Assembly (NCBI GenBank): GCA_001600455.1
Contig: BCKC01000008.1
Span: 1,027,345 to 1,091,344 of the forward strand
DNA from: Endocalyx cinctus
Lineage: Eukaryota > Ascomycota > Sordariomycetes > Amphisphaeriales > Apiosporaceae
Direction: 5' to 3'
DNA length: 64,000 nt
Both the position numbers and the translations under genes were made by a program. Below are positions 55,317-64,000 of the stretch, piece after piece. How positions within the stretch are numbered: position 1 is the first letter of the stretch; every line of letters starts with the position of its first letter. The notes beneath the pieces are model-generated. The model did no database searches. It saw nothing but the letters and a program-made list of their open reading frames with translations, and had not been told where the DNA came from.

Positions 55317-56922
55317 ATGTTGAGCAACGTGGTCCTCGCGGGTTTACTCCCCCTCATCATGGCGAAGCCTATTGGGTGAGTCCCCTTCTTTCTCCCCCCC
55401 TTTCTCTCTTAGGAAGCTGAATAGGAGCAACTACGTTTCCTTTCCTCTATCTAACCTGCAATACAGGCAACGCAGCAACGAAGCCGCACACGGTCTCGCC
55501 TTTCGCAACCAAACCTCTCACATGAACAACGTCCAGAGAAGCGAAGGGGCCAAGCACGCAAAGAGGCAAGACGAAAGCGAGCCCTGGTTTCCCGATTTCC
55601 CTTCCCCCGTGGAGCCCATCCCCATCGAAACCCCCTCGGTCATGTCGTTCCCGGTCAGCACCATATTCCCCACCACCTCCCTCGAGATCGAATCCGGTAC
55701 CGTCAGCCTCTTCATGCCGACCTCGACCTCCGTCGCCATGTCCATGGTAACCGTCCACCCCACCACGGCACCCCCGATGATGGGAGGAGGAGGAGGTGCA
55801 GCCGGCGGTGAGTCGGCCACGATGTGCTACCAGGCGTGCTCGAGCAAGTGCCAAGTAGCCGATATCGGCTTCGACGTCTCGCAGTGCAAGTCCTCGTGCT
55901 CCGAATCCTGCGGCATGTCCTCCTCGAGCGGCGTCATCATCGGGGACGGGAAGAAGAAGAACAAGCGACACGACGGTGATGCTACGATCTTCCCGGCCGA
56001 CGGCCCCTCGGTCAGCGCCGGCGAGATGACCTACGAGTCCTGCATGAGCGGCTGCGCCTCCGAGTACCAGAGCGCCGATATCGCCGGCGTTATTGCCCAG
56101 GGCTCGGATGCCTGCGAGTCTAAGTGCGCGGCTTACTCCAAGTCTGGCGTTACCATCACCGGAAAGAGACACTACCCTGAAGAAGAAGAAAAAGGCGACA
56201 CTGACATGGACCTTGACGCCCCTACCGTTGGTGTTGCCGCTGGCGAGATGACCTACGAATCGTGCATGAGCGGCTGTTCCTCTGATTACCAAGACGCGGA
56301 CTTGGCCGGCCACATGGGACAAGGCTCTAGTTCTTGTGAGGCCAAGTGCGCGGCTTACTCCAAGTCTGGCGTCACCGTCACCGGGAAGCGACACTACCCC
56401 GAAGAAGAGAGCGACGCCGACATGGACCTCGACACCCCCACCGCCGGCGTCGCCGCCGGAGAGATGACCTACGAATCCTGCATGAGCGGCTGCTCCTCCG
56501 ACTACCAAGACGCGGACCTAGCCGGCCACATCGGCCAGGGCTCCAGCTCGTGCGAAGCCAAGTGCTCCTCGTACGCCAAATCGGGGGCGGCCGTTGTCGG
56601 CAAGAAGGAGAAGAAGAGGGACGTCAAGATTCCCATCCCCGTCCCCACGAGCACCCGCTCGGTCTCGATCACCTTACCTACGCCCACGAAACCCGCTTTC
56701 TCCTCCTCTTCGTCTTTGTTCGCGGTCCCGACCGGTACCCCTTGCGACTGCGCCGGCCAGTGCGCCGCCAACGCCGCTTTCCTCGACGTGCCTCTGCTGG
56801 TCAAGTGCATCGAGGAGTGTCTGAAGACCTGCGTCGCGAAGTCGATCACTACTTCTAAGATCAGCATCTCACGCTTATCTACCCCGACCCCGATCCCGAC
56901 CCCGAGCGGCCCTGTTTTTTAA
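55317..56922 (+). CDS. Secreted Kex2-type repeat precursor with five cysteine modules
   Basis: Exons are 55317-55375 and 55467-56922 with a 91-nt intron (GTGAGT, CTAAC branch, ACAG), giving 504 residues. The first exon supplies a signal peptide (LSNVVLAGLLPLIMA). Five KR sites (after residues 53, 187, 254, 328, 404) divide the chain so that every cysteine module sits alone in its segment. Modules 2-4 are close repeats (unit 74 and 72 residues, core GEMTYESCMSGC...CEAKC) of form CX3C-X19-CX3C: C212/216/236/240, C286/290/310/314 and C358/362/382/386. Modules 1 (C140-C168) and 5 (C446-C475) are 6-Cys variants (CX3CX3C...CX3CX3C; CXCX3C...CX3CX3C). The inter-module linkers are acidic, Pro/Ser/Thr-rich and begin HYPEEE after the two TGKR sites. 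CX3C...CX3C pairs recall helical-hairpin disulfide peptides. No DUF3328/UstY enzyme adjoins. Function of the released peptides is unknown. Confidence 0.82.
56026..56604. repeat. Three tandem cysteine-module repeats within the precursor
   Basis: The Met codon of GEMTYESC recurs at 56026, 56248 and 56464, a spacing of 222 and 216 bases. Copies 2 and 3 are closer to each other than to copy 1, pointing to a recent in-frame duplication. Confidence 0.85.
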
Positions 56923-57705
56923 AGAAAAACGCCACTTGACCAACCCGCTACACTCGTTTTCGAAGGACGGTTAGATACGATAGTCCTCTACGCTCGTTTC
57001 AACAATGACAAATTCTCACGGGAGGGAAAGAGGAGGAAATAATGACAAGTAATGTTTTTTTGATTGAAGTGGGATAGCAACAAGGAAAAATAAAATGGGA
57101 ATAATAATGAGTTAGCGGATGGCCGGTTTTCATTTCATCTGCTCGTGCCTCAAAACAAAAAAATATAAACCTCGGACGGTCATTTTCATCATGAACGATA
57201 AACAGCAAAAAAACGAAGAACACACGATCACTTAACGACGGATATGATACCATTCAGATACACGAAAAGAAAGACAACAAATATCATTTACACTCGCTAT
57301 CATGAGGCACGCGGATTATGAAAGGAAGAAAAGAATAATAATTAATTAATTAATATGGATGGAAATAGGATTGGATGATGATTGTTTTTGCGATGATTTG
57401 GTCTTTTGGAGGTTCGATACACGAGATAATAGAAGGATAATTGATTGCGCTAGGTTAGCTTGAAGGATTAATTAGGAATAATTTGTAATAGAGTAGTATC
57501 AGCTCCCCTAAGTTTTCTCCTCGCTCTGACCGTGTCTTGTGATGTCAACGTCGTGACTAGATGGATTGGATGGTTTAGGATCCGTTGATACAGATAATTG
57601 CAACGGTGTCGATGGAATCTATATTTACGTTAGGAAACAAGCCTAAATTTTAGCCAATGCATTTAGTCTATTGATCTAGATTTGTTATGAAGTTCTAGGG
57701 CCCCG
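56923..57705. other. Tail-to-tail spacer
   Basis: 783 bases, AT-rich, with an AATT repeat near 57338-57352 (AATAATTAATTAATTAATA). It holds the 3' regions of the precursor and the ankyrin-BTB gene. No gene seen. Confidence 0.5.
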
Positions 57706-59776
57706 TTATGCGTCTAGGTTCAGTTTCTCCAGCATGACGTCGATCTTGTCGAGTAAGACACGGTAATTAATAGCGTCTGAATCGAACTCATCCTCGACCA
57801 GCTCACCACCTAGCGTCCTTACAACACCGATAGACCCCGGTAGACCCTCTTCAGCCCCATTTGCTTGGTTAGGACGGGCTGATTCCATTGGGAGATTTGA
57901 TGGGGGCGATTGTTTTGTTACGCCACCATTTGCATCGTCCGTTCTGACCACTTGGGCATCGGAAACAGCTGCGTCGGCAGCAATGCCTTGCAGCGCTTCG
58001 ATGGCCTTGGGATCGATATCGGCGTTCTCGTCTAGCATCTCGTCCAGCCCCGCATCTTCGAATCTCAGCCTGAAGCGCTCCCCCAGATAGTAACGTATGT
58101 CGTCCAACAATTCGATCGTGTCGGTTTCCTGTCTCGCCTTAATCCTAGAAGCGCTTTCCTGAATGAGCTCGGCGAACTCGTCCTCGTCTATATAGTCTTC
58201 CAAGCGATACGCTAAGTATCGAGCAGCAAATTCTTCCAGGCGCTGTATCTTTAGATCCCATGCCGCATGAATCACGTCGTAGACGTTTATCAGCTCAACC
58301 TCGACTTCGGCTTTCTCTTCACCAGTATTGTGCGTGCGATCTACCAAGACGTTACTATTGCCACTGCCCAGAGAACTAATCACCACCGCCGCCTTATTCT
58401 TCAGCTTGTCGAGAAGCAACATGTCAGACGCATAGAGGAGATCCAGACCGAGCTCTAAAGGAACCTCTACCCTCTCGGTGTAGATGAAAGTCAAGATAAT
58501 CTCAAGGACGTCGGGGGAGCAATCTACTTTGATAATGTGGAGATGTTCCGAATCTTGAGCCTCGAGGAACGAGCTTGAGAACATCGTCTCGAAATAGACG
58601 CTCCGTATGAGCATTGCCTTGTGGACCGGATATAACACAGACTTTGGTGCTTTTTTAATACCATTCTGTTGCTGCACGGACGCTCCGGGACCCACAGGGA
58701 TGCTATTCGTGTCTTCGTGTTGCTCTTGATGCGAATCACCAACCTCTTCTTCGTCAGCTCGTAAGAGGCAGTCGGCAAAAATTGAGTTGTCGTGACGCCA
58801 TTTCACATCGTTCACTTTGCGCTTATCCACGAACATCCTGTGACCGATAACCTTTTCCTCAAAAAACTTCTCGACTTGCTTCTGAGCCCGATTCACCTCA
58901 TCTTGATGGCGTTGACGTGCTAATCGCCGGTCATTTCCCGACAGGATAGTTTCCCATAATGCAGGAATCTCCAATTGCTTGCTGATCTTATCAACGGCAG
59001 TAAGGACCTCTTCTTCCGTGTGCGCACTTCTGGGACCGACGAGATCTCTGGGTATGTCTCCTAGGTATAAGTACCGTAGTACTACCTGGAAGGACTCGAT
59101 AGGGATCGAATGTGGTAATTTCCATGTTGTGGTTTCCGGGGCTTCCGTCAGTTTTCTTCTGAAATAAGGTGATCTTGCAGATAAAATGAACTTGTGGAGT
59201 TCAAATGAATCATTGGCCTCGGTAAGGGTGATATCAGTTGTCTTCGGGGTTTGCTTTGTAAGCAAAGAACTAATATGAGCAGCCCAGGGTTGCAGGGGAT
59301 CAGTTGATTTTGAGTAGTCGTATTTCAGAAGGATGTTTCTGATCTTGTCGTTCAGGGCATTATAGATACATCGCTCCCCTTGAAAAGTATCTCGTTCGGC
59401 CAATGCGCCAGACTCCAATAATAATTCGACTAGTTCATAATGCCCACATAGACTAGCCTATAAGTAGGGAGTAAGGACTGTTAGACTCAGTAAATTCGCA
59501 CTGCTCCCGATCCCTCAACCAAAAAATCAATCAATAGGGATCGTATGTGCTCACGATGATCAGAGGCGTATAATCAAACCGATCCTTGCCATTCAAATTT
59601 ACGCCAGCGGATATAAGTTCTTGGGTACGTCTGAGGTCCCCTCTTCTACAGGCTTCAAGTAGGTCATTGAAACCTTCACTCAAATCAAGCGGGTTTTCAT
59701 CTCGAAGGACTCCGCTTTGAACAAGTTCGAGATCATCTTTGAGTTTTGCTTCTAGCTCGTGCTTTCGAAGAACCAT
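57706..59776 (-). CDS. Ankyrin-BTB domain protein (ABTB1/Btb3-like)
   Basis: Exons are 59776-59555 and 59457-57706 with a 97-nt intron (GTGAGC...TTATAG), giving 657 residues. Two ankyrin repeats come first: FNDLLEACRRGDLRRTQELISAGVNLNGKDRFDYTPLI and, across the splice, IASLCGHYELVELLLESGA. A first BTB-like domain follows (SFELHKFILSARSPYFRRKL, IESFQVVLRYLYLGDI), then a linker, then a second BTB (VHKAMLIRSVYFETMFSSSF, VLEIILTFIYTERVEVPLE, LLYASDMLLLDKLKNKAAVVI) and a BACK-like helical tail. The architecture matches S. pombe Btb3 and metazoan ABTB1, adaptors that present substrates to cullin-3 ubiquitin ligase. The C-terminal 130 residues are acidic and end in a short coiled coil. Divergent from the NIMA kinase gene. 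Confidence 0.9.
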
Positions 59777-60711
59777 GGCTAATGAATGATTGACAGGAAT
59801 GACAAGGTTAAAATTTTAAACATAAGATGCTGAATGAAACAGAATATTATCGAGACAGGGGAAGTTTTGATAACTTCCGAAACGATGACAGCACAAAATT
59901 TGAAATTTTGAAATTATCTAGAACAATCTACGAACATACTTTATATATATGATAATAATAGAAGATCAATCATGTTTGATGATACTTGTAAATTATTTTG
60001 TATCAAACTCAAATGGAAATAAATGGATGAAAACCTCAGTAGGTTCGGAGTGGTATTATATTCTACCTAATGAAATATGAAATCAGGTAGTGGCAACACT
60101 GGATTAAAGTGGATGGATGATATTAGGTAGTGAGCTGGTGAGGTAGTACCTATCCACTGCCTCCAGGGCTATATGTACAAGTAATAGGGACAGTATTAGA
60201 ATATGTTCAAAATAAAGGGTATTAAAGTATTACATAATATACATGTATATATCCGTGTATATGTGGATTATTGGATTGGCGGGGTTATTATTACCTACAT
60301 ATAACTATTACCTAGTAAAAAGCTAAGACCACCCGTTTCAAGCTGAGTATGACGCATCAAACCATGTCAACGCCCCGCTATTAGCGTTATCCACTATCCC
60401 TAAACGGTAACATTACACCGTTGCCGTGGTCACCACTGATTTTGTTGATTTATGTGATTTTACAAGGGAGACAGCTTAACAAACTACACTTATTTTTGGT
60501 GATAGCATTCACACTTGAAATCAATACCTAAACTTCAATCATCTCTTCTTTATACATTACATTTCTAGTCGCGACATTTCACCTTCACCAAACTTCTTTA
60601 ATACTACCAAACAGTTTGCAAAACATTATTTTGCTACTTCTTTATTCCCTCTTTACCAACTGATGGCATACTACTAAACACTCTTTAAACCTCACCGTGA
60701 ACTAACTAACA
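59777..60711. promoter_or_regulatory. Shared divergent upstream region (ankyrin-BTB / NIMA)
   Basis: 935 bases of AT-rich sequence between two divergent start codons. TTAGGTAGTG, TAGTACCTATCC and similar TAGGTA elements recur at 60060-60320. The NIMA leader is CT/CA-rich (60540-60710) with ACTAACTAACA just before the ATG. Confidence 0.45.
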
Positions 60712-63016
60712 ATGACAGAATCCGAGCAGTATGAAGTTTTAGAAAAGATCGGTAAGTTCAGGCTTAAGCTCTCTGTTTATTGTTGTCTTCTATTTGTTAT
60801 CCTTATGTCTCTTCACTTTAAACATGTTGCGCATAGCTTTCTAACATCAACTTCTTCTCCGTTATTCTAGGCCATGGCTCCTTTGGTGTCATCCGAAAAG
60901 TTCGAAGAAAGGCAGATGGCATGGTCATGTGTCGAAAGGAGATCAGCTATTTGAAGATGTCACAGAAAGAACGGGAACAACTACATGCCGAATTTCATAT
61001 CCTTTCATCTTTGCGACACCCAAATATTGTCGGCTACTACCATCGTGACCACCTCAAACAATCCCAAGACCTTCACCTATATATGGAATACTGTGGTAAT
61101 GGTGACCTCGGAAGATATATCCGGAATTGCACTCGAGGCAACCAATATGCTCCAGAACCATTTGTTTGGGATATCCTCTCTCAGTTGATCACGGCCTTGT
61201 ATCGATGCCATTATGGTGTTGACCCTCCCCCAGTTGATGATGAGATAGTCTCAATTGGACCTGTTTCAAAACCTAAGACACCGCCTGGTGCTGTCACGAT
61301 TTTACATCGAGATCTCAAGCCGGAGAATGGTAAGTTAAACCCGATAGGTATCCTATGAGTAAGGCTTACTAACATCGATTTTTTCCTACAGTGTTCTTGG
61401 GAGAAAATGACTCGGTCAAGCTCGGGGACTTTGGATTGTCGAAGGTGATTCAATCACACGACTTTGCCTCGACATATGTAGGCACACCGTTTTATATGTC
61501 TCCGGAGATTTGCGCCGCAGAGAGATACACATTAAAGTCCGACATCTGGTCACTGGGATGTGTTATCTACGAGCTATGCGCACGGGAGCCACCTTTCAAC
61601 GCCAAGACACATTTCCAGCTCATACAGAAAATCAAAGAAGGAAAGATTGCTTCATTACCTAAAATCTATTCTGGAGAACTGATGGCCGTCATTAAGGACT
61701 GCCTTAGAGTCAACCCAGATTTAAGACCTGACACCGTCAAATTACTCAACATTCCCGTGGTACGACTCATGCGCATGAAGCGTGCGCTACAAGAAGAGAG
61801 GGCTGCCGTTGATAGGCAGATGAAGGAATTAGAGAAGAAGGTGGCCAATATCGAGGCTGAAAAGTCCGCTGTACGACAAGATATTGACTCGCAGTTGAGA
61901 AGAGAATGGGAGGTCAAAGCGCGACTTGAGATTGACCGGATTATCAATCAGGAAGTCGAGTCGCTCCAGAGACGCTTCGAAGGCGAGGTGGAAGCCAGAG
62001 TACAAGAAGAACTGTCGAAGAAAACCATAACGTTCGGCAGTGTCGACACTCAAGAGTACACTTCACCGGTTGAAGACAAGTCAGACGAGCTCCATCATCA
62101 ATCTCTTGGCAATAGCACGGAAGACGAGTTTCCTTCGACGACAGATATTACGGAGTACTCTATTGATTCTCCCGTCGAGTCTCAACCCCAAAAGAAAGGC
62201 TCTCGGGCACCTTTCGGTCGTGCGCAAACCATGTTCGAGCGACACGGGGGAACACCCATGGATATTGACATGGCATCACCTTCGCCGGCCGCAATTGCCT
62301 CCTTATCTCTATCGCCGAGAAGGAATAACTCCACCAAGGCTCCTACGGCTAACCCACCCTCCATATTCGATGAAGTAGACGATGAAGCTCGGTGGAAGGC
62401 CAGGGATTCCGATCCAATCCTGTCAGATTCCGAAGACGACGACGATACCCCGGTAATACCATCTCCGACACGAGCACCTCGCTCGCACAAGAACCCCTTA
62501 GGTCCCAACAGGCCAATTCTCACGGCGACGAAGACGGCGCCGGCGAACCGCCTCAAGACCCAAGGTTCAGGATTCATCAGCAAGGCCGAGCCGAGCCTAC
62601 CTTCCATAGGCTCAGTGCCGGACCTCCAGATGCGGGCTCAGCCGAGCAACGGGGCGCTAAGAGAGAGGGGCAACTCGCCGAACCGGAGACTCAGCAAGAT
62701 CCCCTCGGCCGCGACCCTCACGACGTACAACGGAGAGAACGGCCTGCAGCGGAAACCGTCGCTCAACAAGAAAGATCCCGAGTCGTCTTCGCTTACCAAG
62801 ATCGCCGTCAAGAACAACATCAAGGGTCGCACCCTCGTCGAGCTCCAGCAGGCCCGGAACGGCGGCCGGACGGTCGAGAACGCGAACGTCAGCCCTAAGC
62901 GCACCTTCAAGGAGCGCGCCATCGACCGGTTCGCCGAGCCGGCCGTATGGGATCCCGAGAGGGACGAAATGCCCAGCCCGTTTCTCGTGCGTAAGAAGCC
63001 CGTTGCTCGGGTCTGA
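60712..63016 (+). CDS. nimA: NIMA-type mitotic serine/threonine kinase
   Basis: Exons are 60712-60751, 60871-61329 and 61392-63016 (introns 119 and 62 nt), giving 707 residues. The glycine loop IGHGSFGVIRKV (from residue 13) is built by the first splice and HRDLKPEN/VFL (D161) by the second. Other kinase motifs are CRKEISY (catalytic Lys), DFG at 179-181, GTPFYMSPE and SDIWSLGC. The insert before HRDLKPEN (PPPVDDEIVSIGPVSKPKTPPGAV) is typical of fungal NIMA. A coiled coil of about 85 residues follows the domain (RALQEERAAVDRQMKELEKKV onward). The tail is Ser/Pro/Arg-rich with many S/TP sites and basic clusters and lacks recognisable domains. Length agrees with A. nidulans NIMA (about 700). 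NIMA promotes mitotic entry and nuclear pore opening. The first exon is short; the ATG follows ACTAACA in an A-rich context. Confidence 0.95.
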
Positions 63017-64000
63017 GGCAGTTGTTTCTACATAAAAAGCGAAAACAAGATACTTTTGAATTTTTTTTTTTCTTTTTCATCGAAGGCGGGAAAACCTTGC
63101 GAGAAAAAGACACAATGCATAAGACGCTGAAAAGTTTTTCAGTCTCCCTAAAAAAAAACTAATCATTCCGATTGTTGCTTTTTTTTTTCTTTATTAAGAA
63201 CAAAAGAAATGAAATCGGTCTTCTTCTAGAAAGTAAGGCGAATCGGAAAGCTACGAAATAGACATGGCGGTTTGGGGCGGTTGTTTGTTTGTTTTGCTTG
63301 GGCATTCATGATGGCTTGTTACGTTAATGTTGCTTCGAGCAGTTTTTAAGCAGACAAATCTGTTTCTGAACGACGACTATTCTTTTTTATACAAAGATGA
63401 CGAGGGACGAAGAGGCGTTTTTTTCTTTTTTAAACTATTATTATTTGCGTTGGAAACACAAACCCCCGTTTTGCTTTTATGTGTAATATCATCATAGTCG
63501 GGGAAAGAGTACGGCGTCTGTTTTTTTGTTTTTCATATTTTAAACTTTTGTTTCACATTGTGTTGAGTAAATGAGAAAAGAAAAGAAAAGAAAAGAAAAG
63601 AAAAATAAAACCATGTTAATATATATTGTGGCATGTAAATACAAACCGCGTGTGTTTCCTGCAATGTGAATCAATATCGGTGTACATGACTGTCCGGCAG
63701 TCCCGATTGTAATAGGGGCTCGCACAGAAACTTGGAAAAGAAAATTCTTTTGTAGTTTTCTTTGGAACGTCAAAACGTCATTTGTCAATCTTATTCGAGA
63801 AAGGTGATGATTGTCGATGTATGACAGAATCTAGGAACTTGAACTTTATTTGGTAAGATTTCCTTATTCCTTGTTATAAAGGGATCCATCCAGTTATCGG
63901 TGTACCAATCCTGTGTAAACATACTACGTATTGCGTGACGTGTATATAAATAAAATCAGGAGTTACCCAAAAAGAAGATACCCGCTACGATGATCTATCC
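63017..64000. other. 3' region of NIMA and end of window
   Basis: No gene recognised. It contains T runs (63061-63072, 63179-63189) and an (AAAAG)5 microsatellite at 63576-63600. The open frame 63540-63788 (-) is low-complexity. Confidence 0.5.
63576..63600. repeat. (AAAAG)5 microsatellite
   Basis: Five perfect AAAAG units followed by an A-rich tail. Confidence 0.9.

Noticed and set aside
55447..56508. 353-codon open frame on the minus strand opposite the cysteine-module precursor
   Set aside because: Its repeats mirror the sense repeats and it has no conserved features; the sense frame has a signal peptide, spliced start and conserved cysteines.
55317..56922. Reading the KR-repeat precursor as a dikaritin/ustiloxin-type RiPP precursor
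   Set aside because: Modules are about 70 residues long and cysteine-rich rather than short cores, and no DUF3328 (UstY) or other tailoring enzyme gene is nearby.

Overview
The window is nuclear DNA of a filamentous ascomycete (Pezizomycotina, most likely Sordariomycetes; anything finer would be a guess). The evidence is: short introns (55-284 nt, mostly under 135) with GTAAGT/GTGAGT donors, CTAAC-like branch points and CAG/TAG/AAG acceptors; GC-rich exons in AT-rich spacers full of homopolymer runs; and typical fungal genes (NIMA kinase, DUF3433 membrane protein, DIT1-type isocyanide synthase, Kex2-type repeat precursor). No operons, CRISPR arrays, rRNA, convincing tRNA or intact transposon were seen. 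I rebuilt gene models by joining exons by eye; each joined model keeps frame and ends on a stop.

Layout. 0.8-7.7 kb is dense: PRP38 (+), mitochondrial GatA/HER2 (-), a secreted metallophosphoesterase (+) and the splicing factor ISY1 (-). 7.7-11.6 kb is mostly non-coding. 11.6-21.1 kb holds a small secreted protein (+), an isocyanide synthase with a shortened dioxygenase-like tail (-), a type I membrane protein with a PPAY tail (-), and a convergent pair of tiny genes at 20.4-21.1 kb. 22.5-26.2 kb has an SLC33A1-type acetyl-CoA transporter (-) and the kinetochore protein CENP-O/Mcm21 (+). 28.4-37.7 kb has a CmcJ/AsaB-type dioxygenase, choline kinase, a CECR5-type HAD hydrolase and SCO1, all on the minus strand. 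39.1-41.3 kb is a large coiled-coil protein (-). 41.3-47.2 kb is a nearly empty 5.9-kb spacer. 47.2-56.9 kb has a disordered Ser/Pro-rich protein (+), a DUF3433 membrane protein (-) and a cysteine-rich Kex2-type repeat precursor (+). 57.7-63.0 kb has an ankyrin-BTB protein (-) and the NIMA kinase (+), divergently transcribed.

How they work together. Most genes are unrelated housekeeping genes: pre-mRNA splicing (PRP38, ISY1), mitochondrial translation and cytochrome oxidase assembly (HER2, SCO1), phosphatidylcholine synthesis (choline kinase), mitosis (CENP-O, NIMA). The genes most likely to be specialised are the isocyanide synthase, the CmcJ-type dioxygenase and several small secreted proteins. 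None lies in a recognisable biosynthetic cluster.

The most unusual locus is 55317-56922. It encodes a signal-peptide-bearing precursor in which five dibasic KR sites partition the chain so that each of five cysteine modules (CX3C...CX3C type) lies in its own predicted product. This looks like a previously unnamed secreted disulfide-peptide precursor.
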